From NCBI RefSeq assembly GCF_947489355.1, contig NZ_CANLDD010000023.1, positions 1-62,637 on the forward strand: a DNA stretch of 62,637 bases, read 5' to 3'. The position numbers and the translations under genes are program-made. Origin of the DNA: an uncultured Microbulbifer sp. Its GTDB lineage: Bacteria; Pseudomonadota; Gammaproteobacteria; Pseudomonadales; Cellvibrionaceae. Each line of letters starts with the position of its first letter. The first letter of the stretch is position 1. Below are positions 55,973-62,637 of the stretch, piece by piece. The notes beneath the pieces are model-generated. The model did no database searches. It was not told the origin of the DNA and was given only the letters and a program-made list of their open reading frames with translations.

Positions 55973-57649
55973 TCAGTCACTTACCATGGGCAGATCCAGG
56001 CCCTGGGCGTTTGCACAGTGCTTGGCGCGATCGTAACCCGCATCGGCATGGCGCATCACACCGGTGGCCGGATCGTTCCACAGTACGCGCTCAATGCGCC
56101 TGTGTGCGGCCTCGGTACCGTCACACACGATGACAACACCGGCGTGTTGGGAAAAGCCCATACCCACACCGCCACCGTGGTGAATAGACACCCAGGTGGC
56201 GCCGGAGGCCGTGTTCAGCAAAGCGTTCAGAAGCGGCCAGTCGGATACGGCATCGGAGTCGTCCAGCATGGCTTCGGTTTCGCGGTTGGGGCTGGCCACC
56301 GAGCCGCTGTCCAGGTGATCGCGGCCGATCACAACTGGAGCCTCCAACTCGCCGCTGGCAACCATCTCGTTAAACGCCAGCGCCAGGCGCGCGCGGTCCT
56401 GGAGACCCACCCAGCAGATACGTGCGGGCAGCCCCTGGAAATGAATGCGCTCGCGGGCCATATCCAGCCAGTTATGCAGCTGCGGGTTGTCGGGGATCAG
56501 TTCTTTAATTTTGGCATCGGTTTTGTAAATATCTTCCGGGTTGCCGGACAGGGCCGCCCAGCGGAAAGGGCCGATCCCTTCGCAAAATAACGGGCGAATA
56601 TAGGCGGGCACAAAGCCGGGGAAGTCGAAGGCATTTTCAACACCTTCTTCGAGAGCCATCTGGCGAATATTGTTACCGTAGTCTAGTGTGGCGGCGCCGC
56701 GCTTATGCAGTTCCAGCATGGCTTCGACTTGAATGGCCATAGACTGCTTGGCTGCCTTTACGACTGCCGCTTCGTCTTTTTTACGCATTTCAGCAGCGTA
56801 TTCCAGAGACCAGCCTTTGGGCAGGTAGCCATTTAACGGATCGTGTGCGGAAGTCTGGTCGGTCACCACATCCGGCAGGATATTGCGTTGGACCAGCGCC
56901 GGAAAAATATCCGCAGCATTACCCAGCAGGCCAACAGAAAGGGCCTGATTGTTTTTCTGCGCCTCCTCGATCATCTGCAGGGCTTCGTCCAGGCGGGTGG
57001 CTTTTTTATCGACATAGCCGGTGCGCAGGCGGAAATCGATACGAGTTTCATCGCATTCCACCGCAATCATACAGAAACCGGCCATGGTTGCTGCCAGGGG
57101 CTGGGCGCCACCCATACCGCCGAGGCCGCCGGTGAGAATCCACTTACCACTGGCAATGCCATCGAAATGCTTGCGCGCAACTGCGGCAAAGGTTTCGTAA
57201 GTGCCCTGAACAATGCCCTGGGAGCCAATATAGATCCATGAGCCAGCGGTCATCTGGCCGTACATTGCCAGACCCTTTTTATCCAGCGCGTTAAAGTGCT
57301 CCCAAGTGGCCCAGTGGGGCACCAGGTTGGAGTTGGCGATCAGCACACGCGGTGCATCGGCGTGGGTTTTGAATACCCCTACGGGTTTGCCCGATTGCAC
57401 CAGCAGGGTTTCGTCGTTTTCCAAACGCTTTAAGACCTCGACAATTTTGTCAAAGCAGACCCAGTCCCGGGCGGCGCGGCCGATACCGCCGTACACCACC
57501 AGGTCTTCCGGGCGCTCTGCCACTTCCGCATCCAGGTTGTTCATCAGCATGCGCAGCGGCGCTTCGGTCAGCCAGCTTTTGGCATTCAGTTTTGTGCCCC
57601 GGGGTGCGCGGATATGGCGGCGGGGGTCGTGGCGTTTCTCGGTAGACAT
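55973..57649 (-). CDS. hutU: Urocanate hydratase
   Basis: 558 aa. HutU converts urocanate to imidazolonepropionate using tightly bound NAD+. Hallmarks: [21 protein letters not shown] at the N-terminus, [10 protein letters not shown], the Rossmann-like [13 protein letters not shown], the catalytic Cys in [19 protein letters not shown] and [15 protein letters not shown] near the end. Length matches the family. Lies between hutC and hutH on the same strand. Confidence 0.96.
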   Translation of the reverse strand: MSTEKRHDPRRHIRAPRGTKLNAKSWLTEAPLRMLMNNLDAEVAERPEDLVVYGGIGRAARDWVCFDKIVEVLKRLENDETLLVQSGKPVGVFKTHADAPRVLIANSNLVPHWATWEHFNALDKKGLAMYGQMTAGSWIYIGSQGIVQGTYETFAAVARKHFDGIASGKWILTGGLGGMGGAQPLAATMAGFCMIAVECDETRIDFRLRTGYVDKKATRLDEALQMIEEAQKNNQALSVGLLGNAADIFPALVQRNILPDVVTDQTSAHDPLNGYLPKGWSLEYAAEMRKKDEAAVVKAAKQSMAIQVEAMLELHKRGAATLDYGNNIRQMALEEGVENAFDFPGFVPAYIRPLFCEGIGPFRWAALSGNPEDIYKTDAKIKELIPDNPQLHNWLDMARERIHFQGLPARICWVGLQDRARLALAFNEMVASGELEAPVVIGRDHLDSGSVASPNRETEAMLDDSDAVSDWPLLNALLNTASGATWVSIHHGGGVGMGFSQHAGVVIVCDGTEAAHRRIERVLWNDPATGVMRHADAGYDRAKHCANAQGLDLPMVSD

Positions 57650-57739
57650 GGTTTCCTCGCAAAAAATATCTGGTAAAAACTGTACGCGCCCGGCGATGGT
57701 GTGCCGGTTTTTTCCGGGGCGCTCGGGATTAGTCCATCA

Positions 57740-58450
57740 CTAGAAGCGCAGTTGTGCCCCCAGGCGGTAGCGGTTGCCGGGATGCACAAGACGCGCAAAA
57801 CTCACGGTGCCCGCGCTGCTCTTGGTGCGCCGCCATACCTGCAGGCAGGCTTCGCCGGCGGAAATTTCCAGGGCACAGGCGATGGCGGCTTCCGCCGCGA
57901 TGGCCTCCACGGTGGTGTCTGCCTCTGTTAAGGGCGCAACCCTGGAAAGATAGGCGTTGGGGGTGGTACTGGCGAAATCCTGTTGCAAATATTCCGGTGC
58001 CAGAGCCGGGTTGGTAAAACGTTCCTCCCACTGGATCGGCACCTCGTTATCGCAGTGCACAATAATGGAGTGGAACACTTTTGCCTGCTCGGGCAGCCCC
58101 AGCGCGCGAGCTATCTCGGCGCTGGCCATGCTCTGTTGTGCCAGCAATATACGATTGCTGTAGCTGTGCCCGCGCGCAGAAATCTCATCGGCAATATTGC
58201 GTACCTCCAGTAGGGAACCGGCGGGGACCGGCTCGGCGACAAAAGTGCCGAGTCCCTGAGCACGCATCAACACCTGGGCATCGGTCAGTTCACTGAGGGC
58301 GCGCCGCGCAGTCATTCGGCTGACGCTGAACGCCTGCGCCAACTGGTTTTCCGAAGGCACCTGGGAGTGTACCGGCCATGCACCGCTTTCTATCTGTTGG
58401 CGGATGTGGCGTTTAATGGCGGCGTAACGTGGCTCGCTTGTGGGATTCAT
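57740..58450 (-). CDS. hutC: Histidine utilisation repressor (GntR family)
   Basis: 236 aa from the ATG at 58450. The N-terminal winged helix (RYAAIKRHIRQQIESGAWPV, SENQLAQAFSVSRMTARRAL, GLGTFVAE) is GntR; the C-terminal UTRA/HutC ligand domain includes IVHCDNEVPIQWEERFTNPALAP and LSRVAPLTEADTTVEAIAA, which match HutC. Urocanate is the inducer of characterised HutC proteins. A TTGTATATACAA operator lies 36 bp upstream, so autoregulation and control of the divergent hutI-hutG are likely. Confidence 0.92.
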   Translation of the reverse strand: MNPTSEPRYAAIKRHIRQQIESGAWPVHSQVPSENQLAQAFSVSRMTARRALSELTDAQVLMRAQGLGTFVAEPVPAGSLLEVRNIADEISARGHSYSNRILLAQQSMASAEIARALGLPEQAKVFHSIIVHCDNEVPIQWEERFTNPALAPEYLQQDFASTTPNAYLSRVAPLTEADTTVEAIAAEAAIACALEISAGEACLQVWRRTKSSAGTVSFARLVHPGNRYRLGAQLRF

Positions 58451-58473
58451 AGGCTTAGGTGCCGTGCTGCATA

Positions 58474-58497
58474 ACTTGTATATGGTTGTATATACAA
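58474..58497. promoter_or_regulatory. HutC operator between hutC and hutI
   Basis: A perfect palindrome TTGTATATACAA (58486-58497) contains the Pseudomonas HutC core TGTATATACA; a half site CTTGTATATGG directly precedes it (58475-58484). It is near the hutC start and about 140-165 bp before hutI. Confidence 0.75.
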
Positions 58498-58638
58498 TAA
58501 AGAAGATAGCTACTATGATAGCCGGTAAGGTGACTGTCAAGCCGGCGGCATGGCCTGTATGCTGCTCACCCGAAATCCACCCGGTTCCGGGCGGGCCATC
58601 TATGATTTAAAAAGGAAAAGCGCGCCGCTCAATCACCT

Positions 58639-59868
58639 ATGATACAACGCTGTGACTTGCTGATTACCAATGTTCATGCCGCTACCATGGACCCCTCCAT
58701 GGCGGGAGCTTACGGCGCCGTCGAGGATGCCGCGGTCGCGGTGACCGGTGGCAAAGTTGTCTGGCTGGGACCGCGCCGGGAACTGCCGCACTGTGCTGCA
58801 GATACAGTCATTGATGGCGAAGGCCAGTGGTTGACCCCGGGTTTGATCGATTGCCACACGCACCTGGTATACGGTGGCCACCGCGCCTCTGAGTTTGCCC
58901 GCCGCCTGGGGGGGGAAAGTTATGAAGCGGTGGCCCGCGCCGGCGGTGGCATTATTTCCACGGTGCGAGCCACCCGGGCGGCCAGCGCCGAGCAGCTGTA
59001 CCGCCTGTCGGAACCGCGCCTGCAGGCACTGATGTCCGAAGGGGTCACCACGGTGGAAATCAAATCCGGTTACGGCCTGGACCTGGATACCGAACTCAAG
59101 CAGCTGCGCACCGCCCGTCGATTGGCCCGACACAACCCGGTGGAGGTTGTCACCAGCTGCCTGGCGGCCCATGCCCTGCCGCCGGAGTACGATGGCCGCG
59201 CGGATGAATACATTGACCTGATCTGCGAGCAAATATTGCCGGCGGTGGCGCGCGAGCAGCTGGCCGACGCAGTGGATATGTTTTGCGAGACCATTGGTTT
59301 TTCGGTGGATCAGTGCCAGCGCGTGATTGATGCCGCCGGGAAACTCGACCTGCCGGTGAAGGTGCATGCCGAGCAGTTGGCCCGCACCGGCGCCACTGCC
59401 ATGGCCGCTGCGGCCGGGGCACTTTCGGTGGATCATATTGAGTTCATCAGCAATGCCGATGTGCTGGCCATGGCCGAGAGCGGCACGGTAGCGGTTTTGT
59501 TGCCGGGGGCTTTTTACACACTGCACGAAACCCAGGTGCCCCCTGTGGACAGGTTGCGCGAGGCCGGGGTGTATATGGCCCTGTCCACCGACCTGAACCC
59601 GGGCAGTTGCCCGATTGCCTCACTGCGTCTGATGATGAACATGGGCTGCAACCTGTTTGGCCTCACACCCGCCGAAGCGTTGGCCGGTGTAACCCGCGCA
59701 GCGGCACGGGCGCTGGGGCTCTGCTGCTCCCGCGGCGTGCTGCGTGTGGGGTTGCGCGCGGATATGGTGCTGTGGCCGATGGATACCCCGGATCAACTGG
59801 CTTATGAAGTGGGCGCATTGAAGCCCGCACAGATTTTCCTGGGGGGCAGAGATGTTACAACTGGCTGA
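58639..59868 (+). CDS. hutI: Imidazolonepropionase
   Basis: 409 aa. HutI, an amidohydrolase, opens the ring of imidazolonepropionate to give N-formimino-glutamate. Metal motif LIDCHTHLVYGGHRASEFARR (HxH), the substrate loop ESYEAVARAGGGIISTVRATR, IKSGYGLDLDTELKQL, KVHAEQLARTGA and STDLNPGSCPIASLRLMMNM (metal Asp) are all in place. It overlaps hutG by 17 bp. Confidence 0.95.
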   Translation: MIQRCDLLITNVHAATMDPSMAGAYGAVEDAAVAVTGGKVVWLGPRRELPHCAADTVIDGEGQWLTPGLIDCHTHLVYGGHRASEFARRLGGESYEAVARAGGGIISTVRATRAASAEQLYRLSEPRLQALMSEGVTTVEIKSGYGLDLDTELKQLRTARRLARHNPVEVVTSCLAAHALPPEYDGRADEYIDLICEQILPAVAREQLADAVDMFCETIGFSVDQCQRVIDAAGKLDLPVKVHAEQLARTGATAMAAAAGALSVDHIEFISNADVLAMAESGTVAVLLPGAFYTLHETQVPPVDRLREAGVYMALSTDLNPGSCPIASLRLMMNMGCNLFGLTPAEALAGVTRAAARALGLCCSRGVLRVGLRADMVLWPMDTPDQLAYEVGALKPAQIFLGGRDVTTG

Positions 59869-60850
59869 TATGCGCCTGTGGAGCGGCCGCACGGACACAG
59901 AGGACGGCCGTGCGGGAGAGCGCTGGCACCAGCGTATTTCGCCCCTGCAATTGGACAATCCCCCCGGCATCGCCGTTCTCGGCTTTGCCTCCGATGAGGG
60001 GGTGCGGAGGAATAAAGGGCGTATTGGTGCGGCCAAGGGCCCGCGCATCCTGCGCCTGGCCATGGCCAATCTGCCCGCCACCTTTGATCTGCCGTTGTAC
60101 GATGCTGGTAATGTGCGTGTGCAACGGGAAGACCTGGAGTCAGGGCAATCCCTGCTGGGGGCGCGGATCAGTGAGTTGCTGGACAACGGCCACTTCCCCC
60201 TGGTGCTGGGCGGGGGCCACGAGGTAGCTTTCGGCAGCTATCAGGGCATCGCACGCTGGATGCGCGAGCAGCATCGGGAAAAGACTCTGGGTATTATCAA
60301 TTTCGATGCCCACCTGGATTTGCGCATTCCCGCCCCCAAGGGCTCTTCCGGCACCCCCTTTTACCAAATCGCTGAACAGTGCGAAATCAACGGTCGCCCC
60401 TTCAACTATCTGTGTGTAGGTGCAGCGGATAATGCCAATACGCCGGCACTGTATAACCGCGGGGATGCGCTGGGTGCCGAGGTGATTCGCGACCGCGAAA
60501 TCAATTGCCGGAATCTCGATAATGTCCAGGCACGAATTCGTGCATTTATCCACAGGGTGGATTTTGTCTATCTTACCGTGTGCCTGGATGTACTGCCCGC
60601 AGCGGTAATGCCCGCTGTCAGCGCACCCTCCGGCCGCGGCGTGCCCCTTGAGCTGCTCGAAATACTGCTGGATACCGTGCTGGACTCTAATAAGGTCTGC
60701 CTTGCGGACATGGCAGAGTTCAATCCCTACTTCGATATTGAAGACCACGCCGCGCGCACGGCCGCCCGCCTCGGCTTCCAGGTGGCCAATGGAGCCGCGC
60801 GTGCCCACCGGCAACACTTGGTGCCACCCGGTGAAATTCCGCAAGTGTAG
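59852..60850 (+). CDS. hutG: Formimidoylglutamase (arginase/ureohydrolase family)
   Basis: 332 aa. The dimanganese motifs of ureohydrolases are present: LGGGHEVAFGSYQGI (GGGHE), INFDAHLDLRIPAPKGSSG (DAHLD) and LTVCLDVLPAAVMPAVSAPS (normally SxDxDxxDP; here CLDVLPA, so the second metal motif reads LDVLP), with ADMAEFNPYFDIEDHAARTAA near the end. This form of HutG hydrolyses formiminoglutamate to glutamate and formamide. The altered VCLDVLPAAVMP segment is typical of formimidoylglutamase rather than arginase. Starts inside the end of hutI. Confidence 0.9.
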   Translation: MLQLADMRLWSGRTDTEDGRAGERWHQRISPLQLDNPPGIAVLGFASDEGVRRNKGRIGAAKGPRILRLAMANLPATFDLPLYDAGNVRVQREDLESGQSLLGARISELLDNGHFPLVLGGGHEVAFGSYQGIARWMREQHREKTLGIINFDAHLDLRIPAPKGSSGTPFYQIAEQCEINGRPFNYLCVGAADNANTPALYNRGDALGAEVIRDREINCRNLDNVQARIRAFIHRVDFVYLTVCLDVLPAAVMPAVSAPSGRGVPLELLEILLDTVLDSNKVCLADMAEFNPYFDIEDHAARTAARLGFQVANGAARAHRQHLVPPGEIPQV

Positions 60851-61003
60851 ACCCAGTCAAGGGTGTGGCATTGGGGGTTGTACAAACTGCCCCGTGTGTA
60901 CCCATTGTCTTGCGCAGCGGTGAGAGCACTGTAAAACAGTGCATCCATCCGGCACAATTTTGTAATGTTTTCTGTGCCACCGATACAGTAGTCCCTGTAG
61001 ATA

Positions 61004-61519
61004 ATGGAGCAGGCGGTGGAACGGCGGGATCAATTATTTCAACAGGCACTGGCGACCTACGCCGAGGGGGTTTCCCGCGTTGCGCGCAGCTATGTGCGTA
61101 CCGCTGCGGAACGGGAAGACCTGATGCAGGAAATCTGGCTGGGTCTGTGGCGGGCCCTGCCTGCATTTCGCGGCGAGGCCAGCCTCAAGACGTTTGTCTA
61201 CCGCATTGCCCACAACCGCTGCGTCACTGAGCTATCCAGGCGCAAGCCCCACCATAGTGGCGAGGAAGAATTGTTGAATCTGCAGGATAGTCGGCCCGGC
61301 CCGGCCGAGCACCTGGCCGCCCAGCGGGACTGGGAACGTCTGGTGTGTATGATTCAGAGGTTGCCGCTGGGGCTGCGCCAGACTTTGACGCTGCGTTTGG
61401 AGGGGTTGAGTTATGCGGAGATATCCGAAGTGCTGGGGATCGGTGAATCCAATGTTGCTGTGCGCCTCAACCGCGCGCGAGCGCAACTGAATGCTTGCAT
61501 GGCAGGAGGTGAACAGTGA
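61004..61519 (+). CDS. ECF-type RNA polymerase sigma factor
   Basis: 171 aa. Region 2 (LFQQALATYAEGVSRVARSYV, DLMQEIWLGLWRALPAFRGEASLKTFVYRIAHNRC) and region 4 (QRLPLGLRQTLTLRLEGLSYAEISEVLGIGESNVAVRLNRARAQL) of ECF sigma factors are clear; there is no region 3. The 4-bp overlap with the downstream membrane protein suggests a sigma/anti-sigma pair. I did not find a GGAAC-type self-promoter. Subfamily not determined. Confidence 0.88.
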   Translation: MEQAVERRDQLFQQALATYAEGVSRVARSYVRTAAEREDLMQEIWLGLWRALPAFRGEASLKTFVYRIAHNRCVTELSRRKPHHSGEEELLNLQDSRPGPAEHLAAQRDWERLVCMIQRLPLGLRQTLTLRLEGLSYAEISEVLGIGESNVAVRLNRARAQLNACMAGGEQ

Positions 61520-62115
61520 ACGGCTCAGATTCCGACAACCAGTGGCAGGCGTTGCAGGGGCTCTGGCGGCAGCAGCCGGTGCAAACAGTGATACCGGCAG
61601 CCATTTTGCATTGGGTGCGCCGCCAGGAGCGGCGTATGCGCTTGGTGATGCTCTCGGAATGGCTGTTTGGCGTCGCTATGGGATTTTATGCGGTCACAAC
61701 GATACTGGCAAAAGACCGGCCGGATAACGCACTTTGGTTGGTTTTTGTCTTGTCCATGCTGGCCCTGGCCATGGGAGTTTCACTCGTTAACCGCCGTGGG
61801 CTTTGGGTGCCGCTGGAGGAGTCGGCTAGGGCCTATGTAGATCTCGCCCTGCTGCGGTTACGGCGCAAACGCCGCGAGGTGCTCTTTTGCTGGTTATTTC
61901 TGCTGGTTCAAACGGTTATTATTTTGGGATGGCATCTGGCCTCCCTCTATGGCGAATCTCCTGCGCCCCTTATTCATGATCCACACAAAGCCATGTTAAC
62001 ACTGTTGGGTCTTACGGGCTTTATGGTTATTTACAGCCTCTATGTTTACCGGCGCACCGCGCATGAGAAAGCCGCATTGGAGGGGCTGCAGAATAAGTAT
62101 TTAAATTCATTGTAA
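61516..62115 (+). CDS. Membrane protein, possible anti-sigma partner
   Basis: 199 aa from a GTG overlapping the sigma gene. About four helices (LVMLSEWLFGVAMGFYAV, ALWLVFVLSMLALAMGVSLV, VLFCWLFLLVQTVIILGW, AMLTLLGLTGFMVIYSLYVY) with a cytoplasmic N-terminus of about 40 residues (DSDNQWQALQGLWRQQPVQ). No zinc anti-sigma motif (HxxxCxxC) is present, but a short cytoplasmic N-terminus before helices fits a membrane anti-sigma factor. The role is inferred from the overlap only. Confidence 0.65.
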   Translation: MNGSDSDNQWQALQGLWRQQPVQTVIPAAILHWVRRQERRMRLVMLSEWLFGVAMGFYAVTTILAKDRPDNALWLVFVLSMLALAMGVSLVNRRGLWVPLEESARAYVDLALLRLRRKRREVLFCWLFLLVQTVIILGWHLASLYGESPAPLIHDPHKAMLTLLGLTGFMVIYSLYVYRRTAHEKAALEGLQNKYLNSL

Positions 62116-62179
62116 GAAAAGTTTAAACACGGAGACTGTTGATAAAAGTATTTTAACTTCAAAGAAGGCGCAGTCGAAC

Positions 62180-62494
62180 ATGTTTACGAATCTCGATCAA
62201 TTAATCGCAAGTATGCTGGAAGTCTTTAGCGGAATCAGCCTTGCCAAGGGGGTTATATTTATTGTTTTGTTTCTCCTGGTGTGGTTTCTGCCAAGTGTCG
62301 TTGCATTTTTTTTTAATCGCAGAAATTTTGGCAAGATTTGCCTGGCAAATATTCCCGCGCTGCTTTCCTGGGTGGCCTGGTTCGCGCTCCTGGCCTGGGC
62401 CGTAAGTGGAAAAGTCGGGAAAAATCCAGGTTCCGGTGCAATAGGCTCGCGAAGCCGGGCTGCAGACGCACCTGCAGTGGAAAAAAGGGGCTAG
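62180..62494 (+). CDS. Superinfection-immunity (Imm)-like membrane protein
   Basis: 104 aa. Two helices (GVIFIVLFLLVWFLPSVVAFFF and IPALLSWVAWFALLAWAVSG) around a short positively charged loop (NRRNFGKICLAN) match the layout and LPSVVAF...NIPALLSWVAW wording of the Imm_superinfect family (T4 Imm-like). Phage T4 Imm blocks DNA entry of a second phage; many bacterial homologues have unknown roles. The C-terminal tail is low complexity (GSGAIGSRSRAADAPAVEKRG). 64 bp after the presumed anti-sigma gene, possibly cotranscribed. Confidence 0.6.
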   Translation: MFTNLDQLIASMLEVFSGISLAKGVIFIVLFLLVWFLPSVVAFFFNRRNFGKICLANIPALLSWVAWFALLAWAVSGKVGKNPGSGAIGSRSRAADAPAVEKRG

Positions 62495-62569
62495 TGCCCC
62501 CGGCTTGTTAACAGCCTTTGCACGATTCTCGCTGAAAAGCGCCATCAAAAATTCCTTCAAAGAAAGCGC

Positions 62570-62604
62570 TTGCCAAGCGGTCTTGTGCAGCTATAATGCG
62601 CGCC
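62570..62604 (+). promoter_or_regulatory. Strong promoter with GC-rich discriminator, probably for stable RNA
   Basis: -35 TTGCCA (62570-62575), 16-bp spacer, perfect -10 TATAAT (62592-62597), then GCGCGCC discriminator. This combination is typical of rRNA or tRNA promoters under stringent control. The transcript would lie outside the window. Confidence 0.65.
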
Positions 62605-62637
62605 ACTTCAAGCACAGTCAGAGCGGGCTGGTTGAGG

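Overview
The window looks like chromosomal DNA from a GC-rich marine gammaproteobacterium, most likely of the Cellvibrionales/Microbulbifer type. That placement is inferred from gene content (fused BioH-BioC, a CreBCD locus, NarL-linked nitrate uptake genes, a hut cluster), not from a marker gene. GC-rich metabolic blocks are interrupted by two AT-richer stretches full of mobile-element debris (about 1-4.8 kb and 44.2-51.2 kb).

Left edge (1-4.8 kb): a chimeric IS66/IS3 transposase remnant; an AT-rich cassette (AraC-type regulator, rhodanese, GNAT acetyltransferase) bounded by 27-bp perfect direct repeats; about 1.3 kb with no recognisable gene; and a stand-alone csrA homologue.

Nitrate and molybdenum cofactor block (4.8-22.5 kb): a PP2C phosphatase/Ser-Thr kinase fusion follows a nitrate transporter. 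A divergent second transporter and an outer-membrane porin follow. Next come moaA-mobA-moaB-moaC-moaD-moaE-modA-modB-modC, packed head to tail, and an unrecognised 396-aa protein. A third NarK-type transporter lies divergent to an orphan NarL regulator, and moeA closes the block. TAC-N10-GTA sequences resembling NarL 7-2-7 sites lie in both transporter control regions. No nitrate or nitrite reductase and no NarX sensor is in the window.

Housekeeping block (22.6-44.1 kb): GrpB-family protein; a FabH-like ketosynthase; comF; bioB-bioF-bioHC (a BioH-BioC fusion) behind a BirA-type operator; an L,D-transpeptidase; bioD; an acyl-CoA dehydrogenase with a PsrA-type operator; a DUF3094 protein; a nitroreductase; creB-creC-creD; an EVE-domain protein; a LytS/LytTR-type two-component pair; and an RND pump with its adaptor.

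Accessory block (44.2-51.2 kb): an LRR lipoprotein-like secreted protein, an IS30 remnant, a CPBP protease, an IS256 remnant, a secreted RidA-like protein, two 5' fragments of the same group II intron, an IS110 remnant, a small lipoprotein and a PD40 beta-propeller protein. All non-transposon genes face left. Three of them are preceded by an attC-like palindrome beginning ATAACGYC, and both intron fragments lie on the opposite strand exactly at the end of such a palindrome. The best reading is a decayed integron-type cassette array invaded by group IIC-attC introns.

Right block (51.2-62.6 kb): small membrane proteins, a HExxH aminopeptidase-like lipoprotein, two Tyr/His-rich lipoproteins, a histidine-utilisation cluster (hutH, hutU and hutC leftward; hutI and hutG rightward, with a HutC operator between), an ECF sigma factor with a membrane partner, a superinfection-immunity-like membrane protein, and a strong GC-discriminator promoter at the right edge that probably drives stable RNA outside the window.
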